Assembly: GCF_023078495.1 (NCBI RefSeq)
Contig: NZ_CP095742.1
Coordinates: 2,232,001-2,296,000, forward strand
Source of the DNA: Luteibacter aegosomatissinici
GTDB lineage: Bacteria > Pseudomonadota > Gammaproteobacteria > Xanthomonadales > Rhodanobacteraceae
Length of the DNA: 64,000 nucleotides
Reading direction: 5' to 3'
Both the position numbers and the translations under genes were made by a program. Below the pieces are notes generated by a model. That model was given only the letters and a program-made list of their open reading frames with translations, was not told the origin of the DNA and made no database searches. Positions 17,713-27,618 of the stretch are shown here, piece after piece (the stretch's first letter is position 1; each line of letters starts with the position of its first letter).

Positions 17713-18453
17713 TCACAAGGTATGCAACACCATGTCGGCGACCATGCCCGGCGTCGCCAGCGCGCCAAGCCAGAGTTCGCCCGTTTCGATGTTGCGTACG
17801 TGGCACGCGGGGTAAGGCACGGCACCCGCGGGCGGCCAGAGCAATTCGTGCGCGGGTGCGGGTGTTTTCGCCGGGTCGTTGAGCAGGCCCACGCCGAACG
17901 CCTTGAGCAGGGCTTCCTTGCGTGTCCACAGGCGGAGCAGCTCGTGCGCGCGGTCGTAGGAAGGGAGTGCTTCAATCGCCGTGATCTCCTGCGGGGTGCA
18001 GAAGGTGGGCATGAGCTCTTCCAGGTTGACCTTCAGTGGCACCGTCTCGATATCCACGCCGATGGTTTCCGCGTGGCACATGGCCAGCGCAACCATGCTG
18101 CGGCTGTGGCTGAGGCTGGTGCTGAGTGCATGGCCGTACAGCCGTGGCTGGCCTTCCGGGGTGAAGGTCAGGGGTATTTTCTTCGCGGGCATGCCAAGGC
18201 AAAGACCGATGGCGACGCGCCACGCGGCATGCGCCACCGTGTACGTGGCACGGTCGGCCTCGAACTTAAAGCGCGCGGCGCGTTCACGTTCGCGCGCATC
18301 GAGCACGGCCGCGGCGGCGGCCAGGGAATCGGTGTAGCGGTTGGCGTCGAACACCAGGACGGCCGCCTGCCGGGCGTTGAACGCACCAAAGCCGGTCTCG
18401 CGGATCGCATGTTCAAACCGTTCGATGAAATCCTGCTTCAGCCCAGCCGCCAT
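17713..18453 (-). CDS. 4'-phosphopantetheinyl transferase, Sfp type
   Basis: 246 residues with the two signatures of the superfamily: GVDIE at 132-136 (Mg-binding Asp/Glu) and WTRKEALLKAFG from 176. An LSHS motif near 114 also fits. It transfers phosphopantetheine from CoA to carrier-protein serines, so it is the natural partner of the PCP and ACP domains at 1-8676, about 9 kb away on the same strand. The length fits the Sfp/HetI class rather than the ~125-residue AcpS class. It starts 11 bases after the end of the GMC oxidoreductase gene, probably co-transcribed. Confidence 0.92.
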   Translation of the reverse strand: MAAGLKQDFIERFEHAIRETGFGAFNARQAAVLVFDANRYTDSLAAAAAVLDARERERAARFKFEADRATYTVAHAAWRVAIGLCLGMPAKKIPLTFTPEGQPRLYGHALSTSLSHSRSMVALAMCHAETIGVDIETVPLKVNLEELMPTFCTPQEITAIEALPSYDRAHELLRLWTRKEALLKAFGVGLLNDPAKTPAPAHELLWPPAGAVPYPACHVRNIETGELWLGALATPGMVADMVLHTL

Positions 18454-18464
18454 GCCACCATCCG

Positions 18465-20138
18465 TCAGGTCATGCCGCTGCCCTCGCAGGCGGCCAGCAG
18501 TACACGGAGGTGTTCGGCCAGCCTGAGGCTAAGGGCAACAATCGTAAACGTCGGAAACGCCCAGCCGCTGGTGGGGAACACCGAACTGCCGGCCACGTGC
18601 AGATTATGCACGCCATGCACGGTTCCGTCCGTATCGACCACGCCGGTGGTGGGATCGGTCGACATGCGGGTGGTGCCCATGTGGTGCGCCGTGCCAAATA
18701 CGTCAGGCTTGACGCTTTCGTCCACCGCCCATGGCGCCGCCTCGAACGTCCCGCCGCATGCGTGGGCGAGGGGCTCGCCCGCGAGCGAGGTCAGCGTGCG
18801 GTACGTGTACCGGTCCAGTTCGGTAAGGCGCCAGTCGATGTTCACCCGACGCAGGCCCAATGCATCCCGACTCTGGCCCAGCGTGACCCGGGAATCCCGG
18901 TTGGGCGCTTGCTCGAAGAAACCGACGAGCTCCACACGCTCGCTGTGAACGGTGGGCTTGTCGGCCACCTTCTTTGCAACCGCGCGCAGCACATCGCCAA
19001 TGTGCAGCCCCAGGCTGACGGCGCTTAGCGCGAGGTTAGGCGGCACGGCTACCGCGGCGGCGGTGGGTCCGTTGGCCATGGCCGCCGAAAGGCGTGCTTC
19101 CAGCAGCGTGGCTTCATTACGGGTGGGCGGGCGCAACGCGGCACGCACGTTGCGCAGTGCGCGGATGCCCTGCGGCACCGCGCCTTCGACGGCGAACGGG
19201 TGCACGCGCCCGTTCAGTACGCGATGCCGCCGCTGCGCCGCATGGGCCAGGCCGATCTCGGGTGAGACGGGGAGGCGCACTTTACCGATGGTGCGCTCGT
19301 ACGGACGCGTCAGCCGGTCAGGCGTCGTGGAATGCACGTTGCCGATGGTGCCGCGCGGATGGTCCATGAAGTAGCGGCCAACCAGGTCGCGATCATTGCC
19401 CAGGCCACAGGGCGCCACGCTATCGGAAAGCAGGAGCAGGCGCGCGTTCTCGATACCGCCCGCCGCCAGGACGAAATGCCGCGCGCGTACGTATCCGCGG
19501 CGGCCGGTGAGCGCGCCGAGGCGCGCGCGTACGACGCTGGTGCCGGAGGCATTGGCTTCCAGCTCCATCAGGTTCGCGTGCAGTACGACGGTGATATTCG
19601 GTGCCGCGCGAATCTCGTCGCGGTACGCGTCGCCGAACAGGATGGGGCTGCGTGCGAACAGCAGGTTCACCAGCGCTTCCGGGTCCAGGTCGAGCGGCTT
19701 GCGCTGTGTCGGGCCATCGAACTGGCCGGGGCCGAAGGTGTGCTCCGCATCGATCTGGCAAAACTCACGGGCCTTGGCATACCACGGCGCCAGGTCGGCA
19801 TAACGTAATGGCCAGCCACTCTCGGGTACCCAATCACGTGGCTCCAGGTCCGTGTCCGCCAACGGGATGCAGCCGCCTCCCCATAGGGTGCAGCTGCCGC
19901 CGAACACGCGCATGCGTGAGTGGGCCATGTCGAACGCCGCGCCCCCATCGGCCGTGCCTTCGCACAGGGCCTGGCTCCGGTCTTCACCGGCCAGGCCGCC
20001 GCTCTCCACCAGGCAGACGCGAACAGATGTGCCGAGGAAGGCGCGCGCGATGGCGATGCCGGCCGGGCCTGCGCCAATGACGCAAAGGTCGGCCTTATAG
20101 TCGGCAGGTGCCGACCCGTCAAGGTAGTCGAGGATCAC
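18465..20138 (-). CDS. GMC family FAD-dependent oxidoreductase
   Basis: 557 residues. GTG start at 20138 with GGAG eight bases upstream. The N-terminal Rossmann motif is VIGAGPAGIAIARAFLG (GxGxxG), followed by GGSCTLWGGGC. The C-terminal GMC-type block contains HHMGTTRMS and GVHNLHVAGSSVFPTSGWAFPTFT, where His/Asn normally act in alcohol oxidation. No signal peptide. The natural substrate cannot be inferred. It sits between the UDP-sugar dehydrogenase and the phosphopantetheinyl transferase on one strand, so a role in exopolysaccharide or natural-product tailoring is possible. Confidence 0.88.
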   Translation of the reverse strand: MILDYLDGSAPADYKADLCVIGAGPAGIAIARAFLGTSVRVCLVESGGLAGEDRSQALCEGTADGGAAFDMAHSRMRVFGGSCTLWGGGCIPLADTDLEPRDWVPESGWPLRYADLAPWYAKAREFCQIDAEHTFGPGQFDGPTQRKPLDLDPEALVNLLFARSPILFGDAYRDEIRAAPNITVVLHANLMELEANASGTSVVRARLGALTGRRGYVRARHFVLAAGGIENARLLLLSDSVAPCGLGNDRDLVGRYFMDHPRGTIGNVHSTTPDRLTRPYERTIGKVRLPVSPEIGLAHAAQRRHRVLNGRVHPFAVEGAVPQGIRALRNVRAALRPPTRNEATLLEARLSAAMANGPTAAAVAVPPNLALSAVSLGLHIGDVLRAVAKKVADKPTVHSERVELVGFFEQAPNRDSRVTLGQSRDALGLRRVNIDWRLTELDRYTYRTLTSLAGEPLAHACGGTFEAAPWAVDESVKPDVFGTAHHMGTTRMSTDPTTGVVDTDGTVHGVHNLHVAGSSVFPTSGWAFPTFTIVALSLRLAEHLRVLLAACEGSGMT

Positions 20139-20222
20139 GGTGCGTTCTCCCGGGTAAGGTTCTTTAGCGTTTTTTCTTGTTGGTGCCCGGGGCGCTGTGC
20201 CGCGCCCTCTCGTGGTGGTGAT

Positions 20223-21590
20223 TCAGAGCCGTCCATCCACCGCGTCGCGGGGGAGTACGTATTTCACGTCGTAGACCACCGACGCCGGCTTGCCGAAAGC
20301 CCGAATGCCTTCGGCCCCCATGGCCGTGAACTCGCGGTGGCCGACCGCGACCACAATGGCGTCGTAGGTGCCTGGGCGTGGTGCCTCTACCGGGGCTATG
20401 CCGTATTCGTGGATCGCTTCGTCGGCGCGTACCCAGGGGTCATGCACATCCACCGTGACGCCATAAGCGTGCAGGGCGGCGACGATATCGACCACGCGGG
20501 TGTTGCGCAGGTCAGGGCAGTTTTCCTTGAACGCCAGGCCCAGCATCAACACCCGCGCACACACCGGGTTAATGCCCTTGCGCACCATGAGGCGTACCAG
20601 TTCGCTGGCGATATACGGCCCCATGCTGTCGTTGGTGCGGCGGCCGGCCAGGATCACATCCGGGTGGTGGCCTACCTGTTGGGCCTTATGTGTCAGGTAA
20701 TACGGATCGACGCTGATGCAATGGCCGCCGACCAGGCCAGGCCGGAAGGGAAGGAAATTCCATTTGGTCCCGGCGGCTTCCAGGACTTCCAGCGTATCGA
20801 TGCCCAGTTTATTGAACAGGATCGCCAGGTCATTGACGAGGGCGATATTCAGATCGCGCTGGGTGTTTTCGATCACTTTCGCGGCTTCTGCCACTTTAAG
20901 CGAACTGGCGCGGTGCGTGCCCGCCGTAATCACGGATCGATAAAGGGCGTCGACAAATTCGGCGGCTTCCGGTGTCGAACCTGACGTAACTTTGAGAATT
21001 CCCGTAACGCGATGCGTTTTATCACCGGGATTAATCCGCTCGGGACTGTAGCCGGCAAAGAAATCCTGATTGAACGTGAGCCCGGATTCGCGTTCGAGAA
21101 TGGGAACGCATATCTCTTCGGTGCAACCCGGATATACGGTCGATTCGTATATGACGACATCGCCGCGTTTGAGAACTTTGCCCAAAGTCTCACTGGCCCG
21201 CATCAGCGGCGTGAGGTCCGGGCGGCGGGCATCGTCGATCGGCGTGGGTACCGTGACGATGTACACATCGCATTCGGCCAGGTCGTGCATACCCGATGAG
21301 AAGCGCAGGCGCTTCGCATCGGCAAGTTCATGCGCATCCACTTCCAGGGTGGCATCGTGCCCGGAACGCAGCTCAGTGATCCGCCGGGAATTGATGTCGA
21401 ATCCGAGGGTTGCGTATTTCTTGCCGAATTCCACGGCCAGCGGCAGGCCGACGTAGCCCAGGCCGACAATGCCCACGCGGACCGTGTCGAGGGAATGCGC
21501 GACGAAGGCCGAGGGCGTGGCATAAGGGCGCGTAGCGCTCCCTGGCTCATGTGCGGCATCGTCGCCCGCTTGGCGGCTTTCGGTATCCAT
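20223..21590 (-). CDS. UDP-N-acetylhexosamine dehydrogenase (TviB/WbpA-like)
   Basis: 455 residues from ATG 21590. The N-terminal NAD-binding domain has VGIVGLGYVGLPLAVEFG; the middle has VYESTVYPGCTE and GYSPERINPGDK; the catalytic cysteine is in GGHCISVDPYYL; the C-terminal domain has LGLAFKENCPDLRNTRV. The PGCTE and SPERINPGD sequences are typical of the TviB/WbpA branch, which oxidises UDP-GlcNAc or UDP-GalNAc at C6 to the uronic acid, rather than of UDP-glucose dehydrogenase. It supplies an acidic sugar for a surface polysaccharide; see the sugar transferase at 16185. It is divergent from the response regulator gene at 21849. Confidence 0.88.
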   Translation of the reverse strand: MDTESRQAGDDAAHEPGSATRPYATPSAFVAHSLDTVRVGIVGLGYVGLPLAVEFGKKYATLGFDINSRRITELRSGHDATLEVDAHELADAKRLRFSSGMHDLAECDVYIVTVPTPIDDARRPDLTPLMRASETLGKVLKRGDVVIYESTVYPGCTEEICVPILERESGLTFNQDFFAGYSPERINPGDKTHRVTGILKVTSGSTPEAAEFVDALYRSVITAGTHRASSLKVAEAAKVIENTQRDLNIALVNDLAILFNKLGIDTLEVLEAAGTKWNFLPFRPGLVGGHCISVDPYYLTHKAQQVGHHPDVILAGRRTNDSMGPYIASELVRLMVRKGINPVCARVLMLGLAFKENCPDLRNTRVVDIVAALHAYGVTVDVHDPWVRADEAIHEYGIAPVEAPRPGTYDAIVVAVGHREFTAMGAEGIRAFGKPASVVYDVKYVLPRDAVDGRL

Positions 21591-21848
21591 GCTCGCGTGC
21601 ACCCCTGGCCTGGCTATGAGAAGCCCGGAAACCCGGGCGGCCAAAGCGTATCAATGCGCCACGTAGTTCTCTGTATGGCTTACGGGGTCCAACGAATGGC
21701 CGATGCCGCGGGGCTGAACGAAAGCCCATGTCTGTGCGCAACCGCCCATGAAAACGGCGTTTACAAGCGCTGGAGTGCGCGATATGGTTCCGCCCGCCAA
21801 CCCGTGGGTGGTCAGGCATATGTCCAGTTGCAGAGATCCCGTCCACTA

Positions 21849-22499
21849 ATGTCCTCGCGAACCTATATCGGGTCCGTACGCGTGGCCTTGCTGGACGACC
21901 ACGCACTCGTCCTGAAGGGGCTTGTCGCGCACCTCAAGACCTACCCCTCGCTTGTCGTTGTCGGCAGCTCACCCAATAGCCAGCAGTTTCGGACCTTGCT
22001 GGCCCATATGCCGGCCGATGTCGCCTTGATCGATTACTCCCTCTCACCCGATGATCCGGATGGCCTCAGCCTGGTGCGTTCGCTACGCGCGGCGTTCCCC
22101 CGGATGAAGCTGGTAGTGGTGTCGGCGTATGAGGACGGGCCGCTGGTGCGGCGTGTGCTTGGCGCGGGCGCGCACGGCTTCGTATTCAAGAGCCAGGACC
22201 CCGATGAAGTCGTGCGCGCCATCGATGCCGCAATGACCGGGCGGACGTACGTGCCGCCAGGGTTGCAGGGTGCACTGGAAGCCGGTGACGAGCCGAAGTT
22301 ATCACCCAGGGAAAACGAGGTGATTCGTTGCCTTCTCGATGGCATGACGGTCACGCAGATCGCTACGAAGTTCGGGCGAAGCCTGAAAACCATTAGCGCG
22401 CAGAAATCCTCCGCGTATCGCAAGCTTGGCATCGATAACGACGTGCAGTTGTTCAGCATGCGCGAGCATGTGATTGCCACGGGTGGTGGGCAGGAGTGA
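21849..22499 (+). CDS. LuxR-family response regulator (BvgA/RcsB-like)
   Basis: 216 residues. The receiver domain has an acidic pair (LLDDHALV), the phospho-accepting Asp in VALIDYSLSPDD and the conserved Lys in FVFKSQD. The C-terminal LuxR HTH begins LSPRENEVIRCLLDGMTVTQIA and has KTISAQKSSAYRKLG. Its TGA overlaps the GTG of the next gene (GTGA), so it is coupled to the hybrid sensor kinase. The RBS is weak. By analogy with BvgAS or EvgAS it should be phosphorylated through the kinase's HPt domain. The flanking EPS and autotransporter genes are candidate targets (inference). Confidence 0.9.
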   Translation: MSSRTYIGSVRVALLDDHALVLKGLVAHLKTYPSLVVVGSSPNSQQFRTLLAHMPADVALIDYSLSPDDPDGLSLVRSLRAAFPRMKLVVVSAYEDGPLVRRVLGAGAHGFVFKSQDPDEVVRAIDAAMTGRTYVPPGLQGALEAGDEPKLSPRENEVIRCLLDGMTVTQIATKFGRSLKTISAQKSSAYRKLGIDNDVQLFSMREHVIATGGGQE

Positions 22500-24799
22500 G
22501 GCGCTGGTTGAATGCAGCAGTGGCGGCGTTCCTGGCATGGAGTCCGTTCGCCGCAGCAGCCGTAAGCGACGAGGCGGCGCTGAAGCAGTGGGTGGCCGCG
22601 CACCCCGTCGTACGGATCGCCATCGATGACCAGCAGGGCGGGCGGCTGGGTGGCAATACCTCGAACCCGCTGGTGACCCAGTACCTCGCCCTCGCGGAAA
22701 AGAAAACCGGCCTGCGTTTCGTGGTGGTGCACACCGGTTCCTGGGAGGCGTCGGTAAAGGCGTTCCGTGAGCACCAGGTTGACCTGTTGCCGTCGCTGAC
22801 AGATCGGCTGGTGAGTGACCTGGGAGGCGACGCGGTGTTGTCGCGGCCGTTCTACGTGGGCCGCACGTTGCTCATCACCCGCACAGTGGGCCCATCGCAC
22901 GCGACGCTCGCCGATTTCGATGGCCGCACCATCGCCTATAAGGGCGGCGGCGAGTACGACAGCTGGCTGCGCCGCGAGCATCCGGCCTTGCACCGCCTGC
23001 CGCTCGCCGATGTGCACCAGGTGCTGGCGGCGGTGGAAAGTGGCATCGCGGACCTGGCGGTAGGTGTGGATGTCACCTATCACCCCATCGTGCGTCGCGA
23101 TTATGCGTTGAGCCTTCGCGTGGCCGGGGACGTGCCTGATATGCCGGTCACCGTGCGCGTCGCCGTGCACAAGGATTCGGCCGAGCTTCTGCAACTTATC
23201 GACGATAGCCTCGGCCGTATCAGCGTGGATGAAAACGAGGCGGTGATCGAGCGCTGGCTGGAAACGGCTTACCTGCGCGCGCCGACGGTGGCGCATATAG
23301 TCTCGGTGTACCGCGTGGAAATCGGCCTGGGCATCGCGCTGGTGCTCGTGCTCATCTTTGCGCTGTGGCAGATGCGCCGGGCCCAGCTGGCCTCACGGCG
23401 TGGTGAACAACAGAAGACCCTGCTGCTGGCGGTGATGAGCCATGAAGTGCGTAACGCGGTGAATGCGGTGGTGTCGTCGATCGACCTGATGGCGCGCAGC
23501 CCGATGGAGCCGGCCCAGCGTGACCTTATGGCGATCGCTCAATCGAGCTCACGCAACCTGCAAGGCCTGCTGCGGAGCGCGCTTGATTACACACGTACCG
23601 AAACCGAGGGCTTCACCCCTGACCTTGCATCCTGCGATGCCCTGGCCGTGGCCCGGGATGCGATGCAGGCCCAGGCGGCGGAGGTGGAGAAGAAAGGGCT
23701 GGCCATGCGCCTGGACCTGCCCATGGGGCCCATGCCATGGCTGTTGCTCGATGAGCTGCGCCTGCGCCAGGTGCTTGAGAACCTGCTCTCCAATGCAGTG
23801 AAGTTCACGGAAAAAGGCCATGTCGGCGTCGCGCTGTGGCAAGCGGTGGGCGCGGACGATACCCGCCGGTTGTTCCTTGAGGTGTTCGATACCGGGGTCG
23901 GTATCCCCCGGGAAAGGCAGCGCGAGCTGTTTCGCCCTTTCGCGCAGGCACACGGCGCGCGCTCGCGGCGGCTGGGTGGTACCGGCCTGGGCCTTGGCAT
24001 CTGCCGGGAGATCGTGGGGCACCTGGGTGGGCGCTTCGTACTCAGGAGTGATGAGGGGGTCGGTACCTCGGTGCGTGTGGAACTGCCGACCAGCCTGGTG
24101 CCCGCGGCACCCGTGGCTGAGCCGGCACCTGCGGCCGATCCGCCGCCTTCGGGCGGTACGGTGCTTTTAGTGGAAGACCATCCGGCCAATCGCCAGATCA
24201 TCGCCGCGCAGTTGCGTTTTCTTGGCTTCGATACATTCGCAGCGGATCACGGCCAGGCCGCCATCGATGCGTTCGAGCCGGGCCGTTTTGCCGCGGTGCT
24301 GCTCGACTGCGAGTTGCCCGACATGCAGGGCTATGACATCGCCGCGGAGTTGCGGGCCCATGAGGCACGAACAGGGGGCGCGCGTACGCCGTTCGTCGCT
24401 ATTTCGGCAAACCAGGGGGAGGATCACGCCCGCCGTTGCCGCGACAGCGGCATTGACGTGGTCATGGGTAAGCCGCTTTCGCTCGACCGGCTGCGCGACG
24501 TGCTCTCGCCGCCGGCTCGCGATGATGATGTCTTCGCGGTGTTTCGAGCCGAGGGGGTGCGCGACCTGGACGCCGCGCTCGTGGCGGCAAGCCAGGGCGA
24601 CATGGCGGCCGCTCGGCTGTCGATACATCGCCTGCACGGGGCCGCGCTGGTATTACGCCTTGAAAGCCTGGAGGTGGCGATTACCCGGGTCGATGCGGCG
24701 TTATCGGCGGATGCGGCCGTGCTGAAGGACGCGGCGCAGTGGCTACGCCACGCCCTCTCGCAGGTAGGCTTCACGTCAACTTCACCAGGCGATCGGTAA
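22496..24799 (+). CDS. Hybrid sensor histidine kinase, BvgS/EvgS-like (SBP3-TM-HK-REC-HPt)
   Basis: 767 residues. Signal peptide at about 1-22; periplasmic solute-binding (SBP_bac_3) domain at ~25-255; one membrane segment at ~275-293. Kinase H-box is MSHEVRNAVN with His316; N-box LLSNAVKFTEKG near 430; G boxes FDTGVGIP and GGTGLGLGIC. A receiver domain carries Asp in LLDCELPDMQGYD, and a C-terminal HPt has IHRLHGAAL. This is the full BvgS relay but with one periplasmic sensor domain instead of two and no PAS domain. The H-box replaces the usual HEIRTP with HEVRNAV. GTG start overlaps the response-regulator stop. Confidence 0.9.
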   Translation: MRRWLNAAVAAFLAWSPFAAAAVSDEAALKQWVAAHPVVRIAIDDQQGGRLGGNTSNPLVTQYLALAEKKTGLRFVVVHTGSWEASVKAFREHQVDLLPSLTDRLVSDLGGDAVLSRPFYVGRTLLITRTVGPSHATLADFDGRTIAYKGGGEYDSWLRREHPALHRLPLADVHQVLAAVESGIADLAVGVDVTYHPIVRRDYALSLRVAGDVPDMPVTVRVAVHKDSAELLQLIDDSLGRISVDENEAVIERWLETAYLRAPTVAHIVSVYRVEIGLGIALVLVLIFALWQMRRAQLASRRGEQQKTLLLAVMSHEVRNAVNAVVSSIDLMARSPMEPAQRDLMAIAQSSSRNLQGLLRSALDYTRTETEGFTPDLASCDALAVARDAMQAQAAEVEKKGLAMRLDLPMGPMPWLLLDELRLRQVLENLLSNAVKFTEKGHVGVALWQAVGADDTRRLFLEVFDTGVGIPRERQRELFRPFAQAHGARSRRLGGTGLGLGICREIVGHLGGRFVLRSDEGVGTSVRVELPTSLVPAAPVAEPAPAADPPPSGGTVLLVEDHPANRQIIAAQLRFLGFDTFAADHGQAAIDAFEPGRFAAVLLDCELPDMQGYDIAAELRAHEARTGGARTPFVAISANQGEDHARRCRDSGIDVVMGKPLSLDRLRDVLSPPARDDDVFAVFRAEGVRDLDAALVAASQGDMAAARLSIHRLHGAALVLRLESLEVAITRVDAALSADAAVLKDAAQWLRHALSQVGFTSTSPGDR

Positions 24800-25035
24800 T
24801 CGGCTCACCGACGGCATGATCGTCACCCTGCCACGGGCCGGACACCCTGGCGTGGGCTGTAACACTTGGCGACAGGGAATGTCGTGGCAATTTCGTGCAC
24901 GCACTTTTAGGACCACGCCCAATGGCGGCGTGGCGGCGGGGCTGCTGGAATAACCGGCATCCCATTTCAACGCCGTCCGTCCTCCGGGTCGCTCCTGGCG
25001 GTCGCGCGCATCCCTCGTCCAAGGAAAACGCCATC

Positions 25036-27531
25036 ATGAGCCCCATTCAGCCGCGCTGCGGCCGCCGCGCCGTTTTGTGTCGTGCGATTGCCCTTTCGCT
25101 CGCCGCATCTACGTTTGCCTCGAACGCTCGTACCCTGAATCCGGGTGAGCAGTACACCATTCACGCCGCCGATCCAGCGGAAACCTGGACCGTAAGCAGC
25201 AACGGAGCGCTGACACTTTCCCCGGGCGCGCGCACTGGCCATTAGCCTCACCACGTCCACGTTGAACGCCACGAATGCGTCCATCGTGACGACCGGCGGT
25301 ACCCGCAACGATATGGCGCTGGTCGTAGCCAACGGATCCACTGCCACCCTGCAGGGCGGGGAGATTCGCTCCGCCGTGGGTACCGGCCTGGGGGTGATTG
25401 GTATGGGCGGTGTCGAGGGGGCGGACCGGCCCGCAACGGTTTCCCTCGCGGGCACTGCAGTATCCGGCGCATATCGGGGGGCAACCGTTGGCGGCGGTGG
25501 AACGCTAACGACGTCCGGCGCACAGATCGCGGGCACCGGCTCGGCCAGCACCGGGATCGAGATCGATAAAGGAGTGGCGAACCTGCGTGACGGAACGCAG
25601 GTATCCGGCGTTGCAAACGGCGTACTGATGTTCGGTGACGGTCGCGGTGGCGACGTGCCCGATCAGGGGCGTTTCCTGATTGTCGATGGCTCATCGGTGC
25701 AAGGACTGACGCAGGCAGCTGTAGCGGTGCGTTACGGGCTTGCTCCGTACGCCACGGCCAACATTTCCGTGGTCAACGGTGGCCAGCTCATCGGCGGCAA
25801 CGGCGTCGCCGTCGATGTGGGCGCGCGAATGCATGCGGCTATTGGCGTGAACAATAGCCGTGTGGTGGGCGATATTGTGGCGGCCGACCTGGGCACCGCG
25901 GATGTGACGCTTGGCGGCAACGGTACGCTGGTGGGCAAGGTCAATGGCGGCCAAATTGGCATGGGCATCGATACATTGGGTGCCTGGCAGGTCACGGGTG
26001 ATTCGACGGTCTCATCGCTGCGGCTGGATGGCGATGTGCTGTTCGCGGCGCCCTCGGCCACAACCTACAAACAACTCAATGTGTCGGGTGACCTGAGTGG
26101 CCAGGGCGGTCGCATTACCATCAACACCCTGCTTAATGAAGGTGGCGCAGCGGGCCAGGCCACCGATCGGCTGTTGATCCACGGGAACGTCACGACGACC
26201 GGCACGACGCTGATTTCGGTCGCACCGACCGGCGAAGGCGCGCTCACGGATCGCAACCGCAATGGCGTGGTCGACAATAACGAAGGTATCTCCCTTATCC
26301 AGGTGGCCGGCACGTCGCGTCGCGATGCGTTTGCGCTGGCGGGTGGCTACGTGGCTTCCGGTCCCTGGCAATACACACTCCATGCCTTCGGTCCGGGCGA
26401 GGTCGATCCCGCGCAAAGCCAGTTGGGGGCCAGCGGCTTCCAGTGGGATTACCGCCTTGGGAACCATATGTCTCGGATTGCGGTGATGACTGCCACCCTG
26501 TTGATCCAGGTAACCCTGTTGATCCTGTCGACCCCGTGCAGCCAGGTGAGCCTGGGCCCGTGGATCGTGTCGCCGTGGTGCCCCAGCTCCCATCGTACAT
26601 GCTGGCCCCGATGGCCTTGCAGAACTATGGCAACGCGCTGAACGATGGCCTGCACCAGCGCCTTGGTGAAATCCGCGACAGCGCTTACGGCGCCGACGTG
26701 GGCGGCGAAGTGTTTGCTCGTGTCATCAGCAGCCAGCTGAGCTACACACGCAACCTGTCGTTCCAGCGTTACGGGTACGACTTCGACCAACAGATCAACG
26801 CGCTGCAGGTGGGCGGTGGCATCGTGGCGGTAGATACCGACCAGGGCTCGATTCGTGCGGGGTGGGCACTGGATCACGGCACGACACGCGTGACACCGAG
26901 TGCGGCCGATGGCAACAGCCGGGCCAAGTATTTTGCCAATGGTGGCAACGTGTGGGTTACCTACCAGCATGGCAACGGCTTGTGGGTGGATGGTGTGCTC
27001 GGGGTGAACCGTTTCCACGGCGATGTGAGCACTGACTTGCGCGGCGAGGACGTGGGCAAGCTGCATGCCCAGGGCTGGACCATGTCGGTGGAGGTCGGCA
27101 AGCCGTTGCCGCTGGGCGGCGACTGGACGGTGGAGCCGCAGTTCCAGTTCCGCGCGCAACAGCTGAACTTCCGCGATTTCCGTGACAAGGATGGCCTGGA
27201 TATCCGCCTGGGCAACAGCGTGCAAACCACCTCGCGGCTGGGTATCCAGATCGGCCGTACCGCCAATCCGATATTGGCCCCCTACGGCCGCCTGGATCTG
27301 ATCCACACCAGTAACGGCAATCCTTCACTGGATGCCTCCAGCGAGGCGTGGAACGTCGGAGATACGTTCCAGACCGGGAAGGCGGGTAATTCGTACCGTG
27401 TGGCGGCGGGCTTTACCAGCCAGCCCACCGATCATTGGCAGTTCTACGCCGAAGGCACGTGGCAGCACCACGTGGGCGCCTATGGACTAAGAGGCTGGTC
27501 GGCCAACGCCGGGGTGCGCTTCACGTTCTGA
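25036..27531 (+). pseudogene. Autotransporter with two compensating frameshifts
   Basis: ATG at 25036 with GGA upstream and a signal peptide (hydrophobic AIALSLAASTFASNA). The passenger is a beta-helix-like region rich in short G/N/T repeats (TLQGGEIRSAVGTG, GGNGTLVGKVNGGQIG). A Pro-Val-Asp linker (DPGNPVDPVDPVQPGEP) follows, then a ~290-residue beta-barrel ending VRFTF with a terminal Phe. Three frames are needed. The signal peptide and barrel share one frame while the passenger is in another, changing near 25230 (+1, in a CCCCGGGCGCGCGC run) and near 26455 (-1, at CTTGGGAACC). As written the protein stops at 25245. Either two indels inactivated a type V adhesin/esterase-like autotransporter, or these are sequence errors in G/C runs. 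Confidence 0.8.
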
Positions 27532-27618
27532 TCGAATGTTTTTTCGCCCGCTTTAAACAAGACACGGCGTACCCATGTCGGTGGAGTTGATTCCCTTCCA
27601 CACCCATGGAGTCCATCG

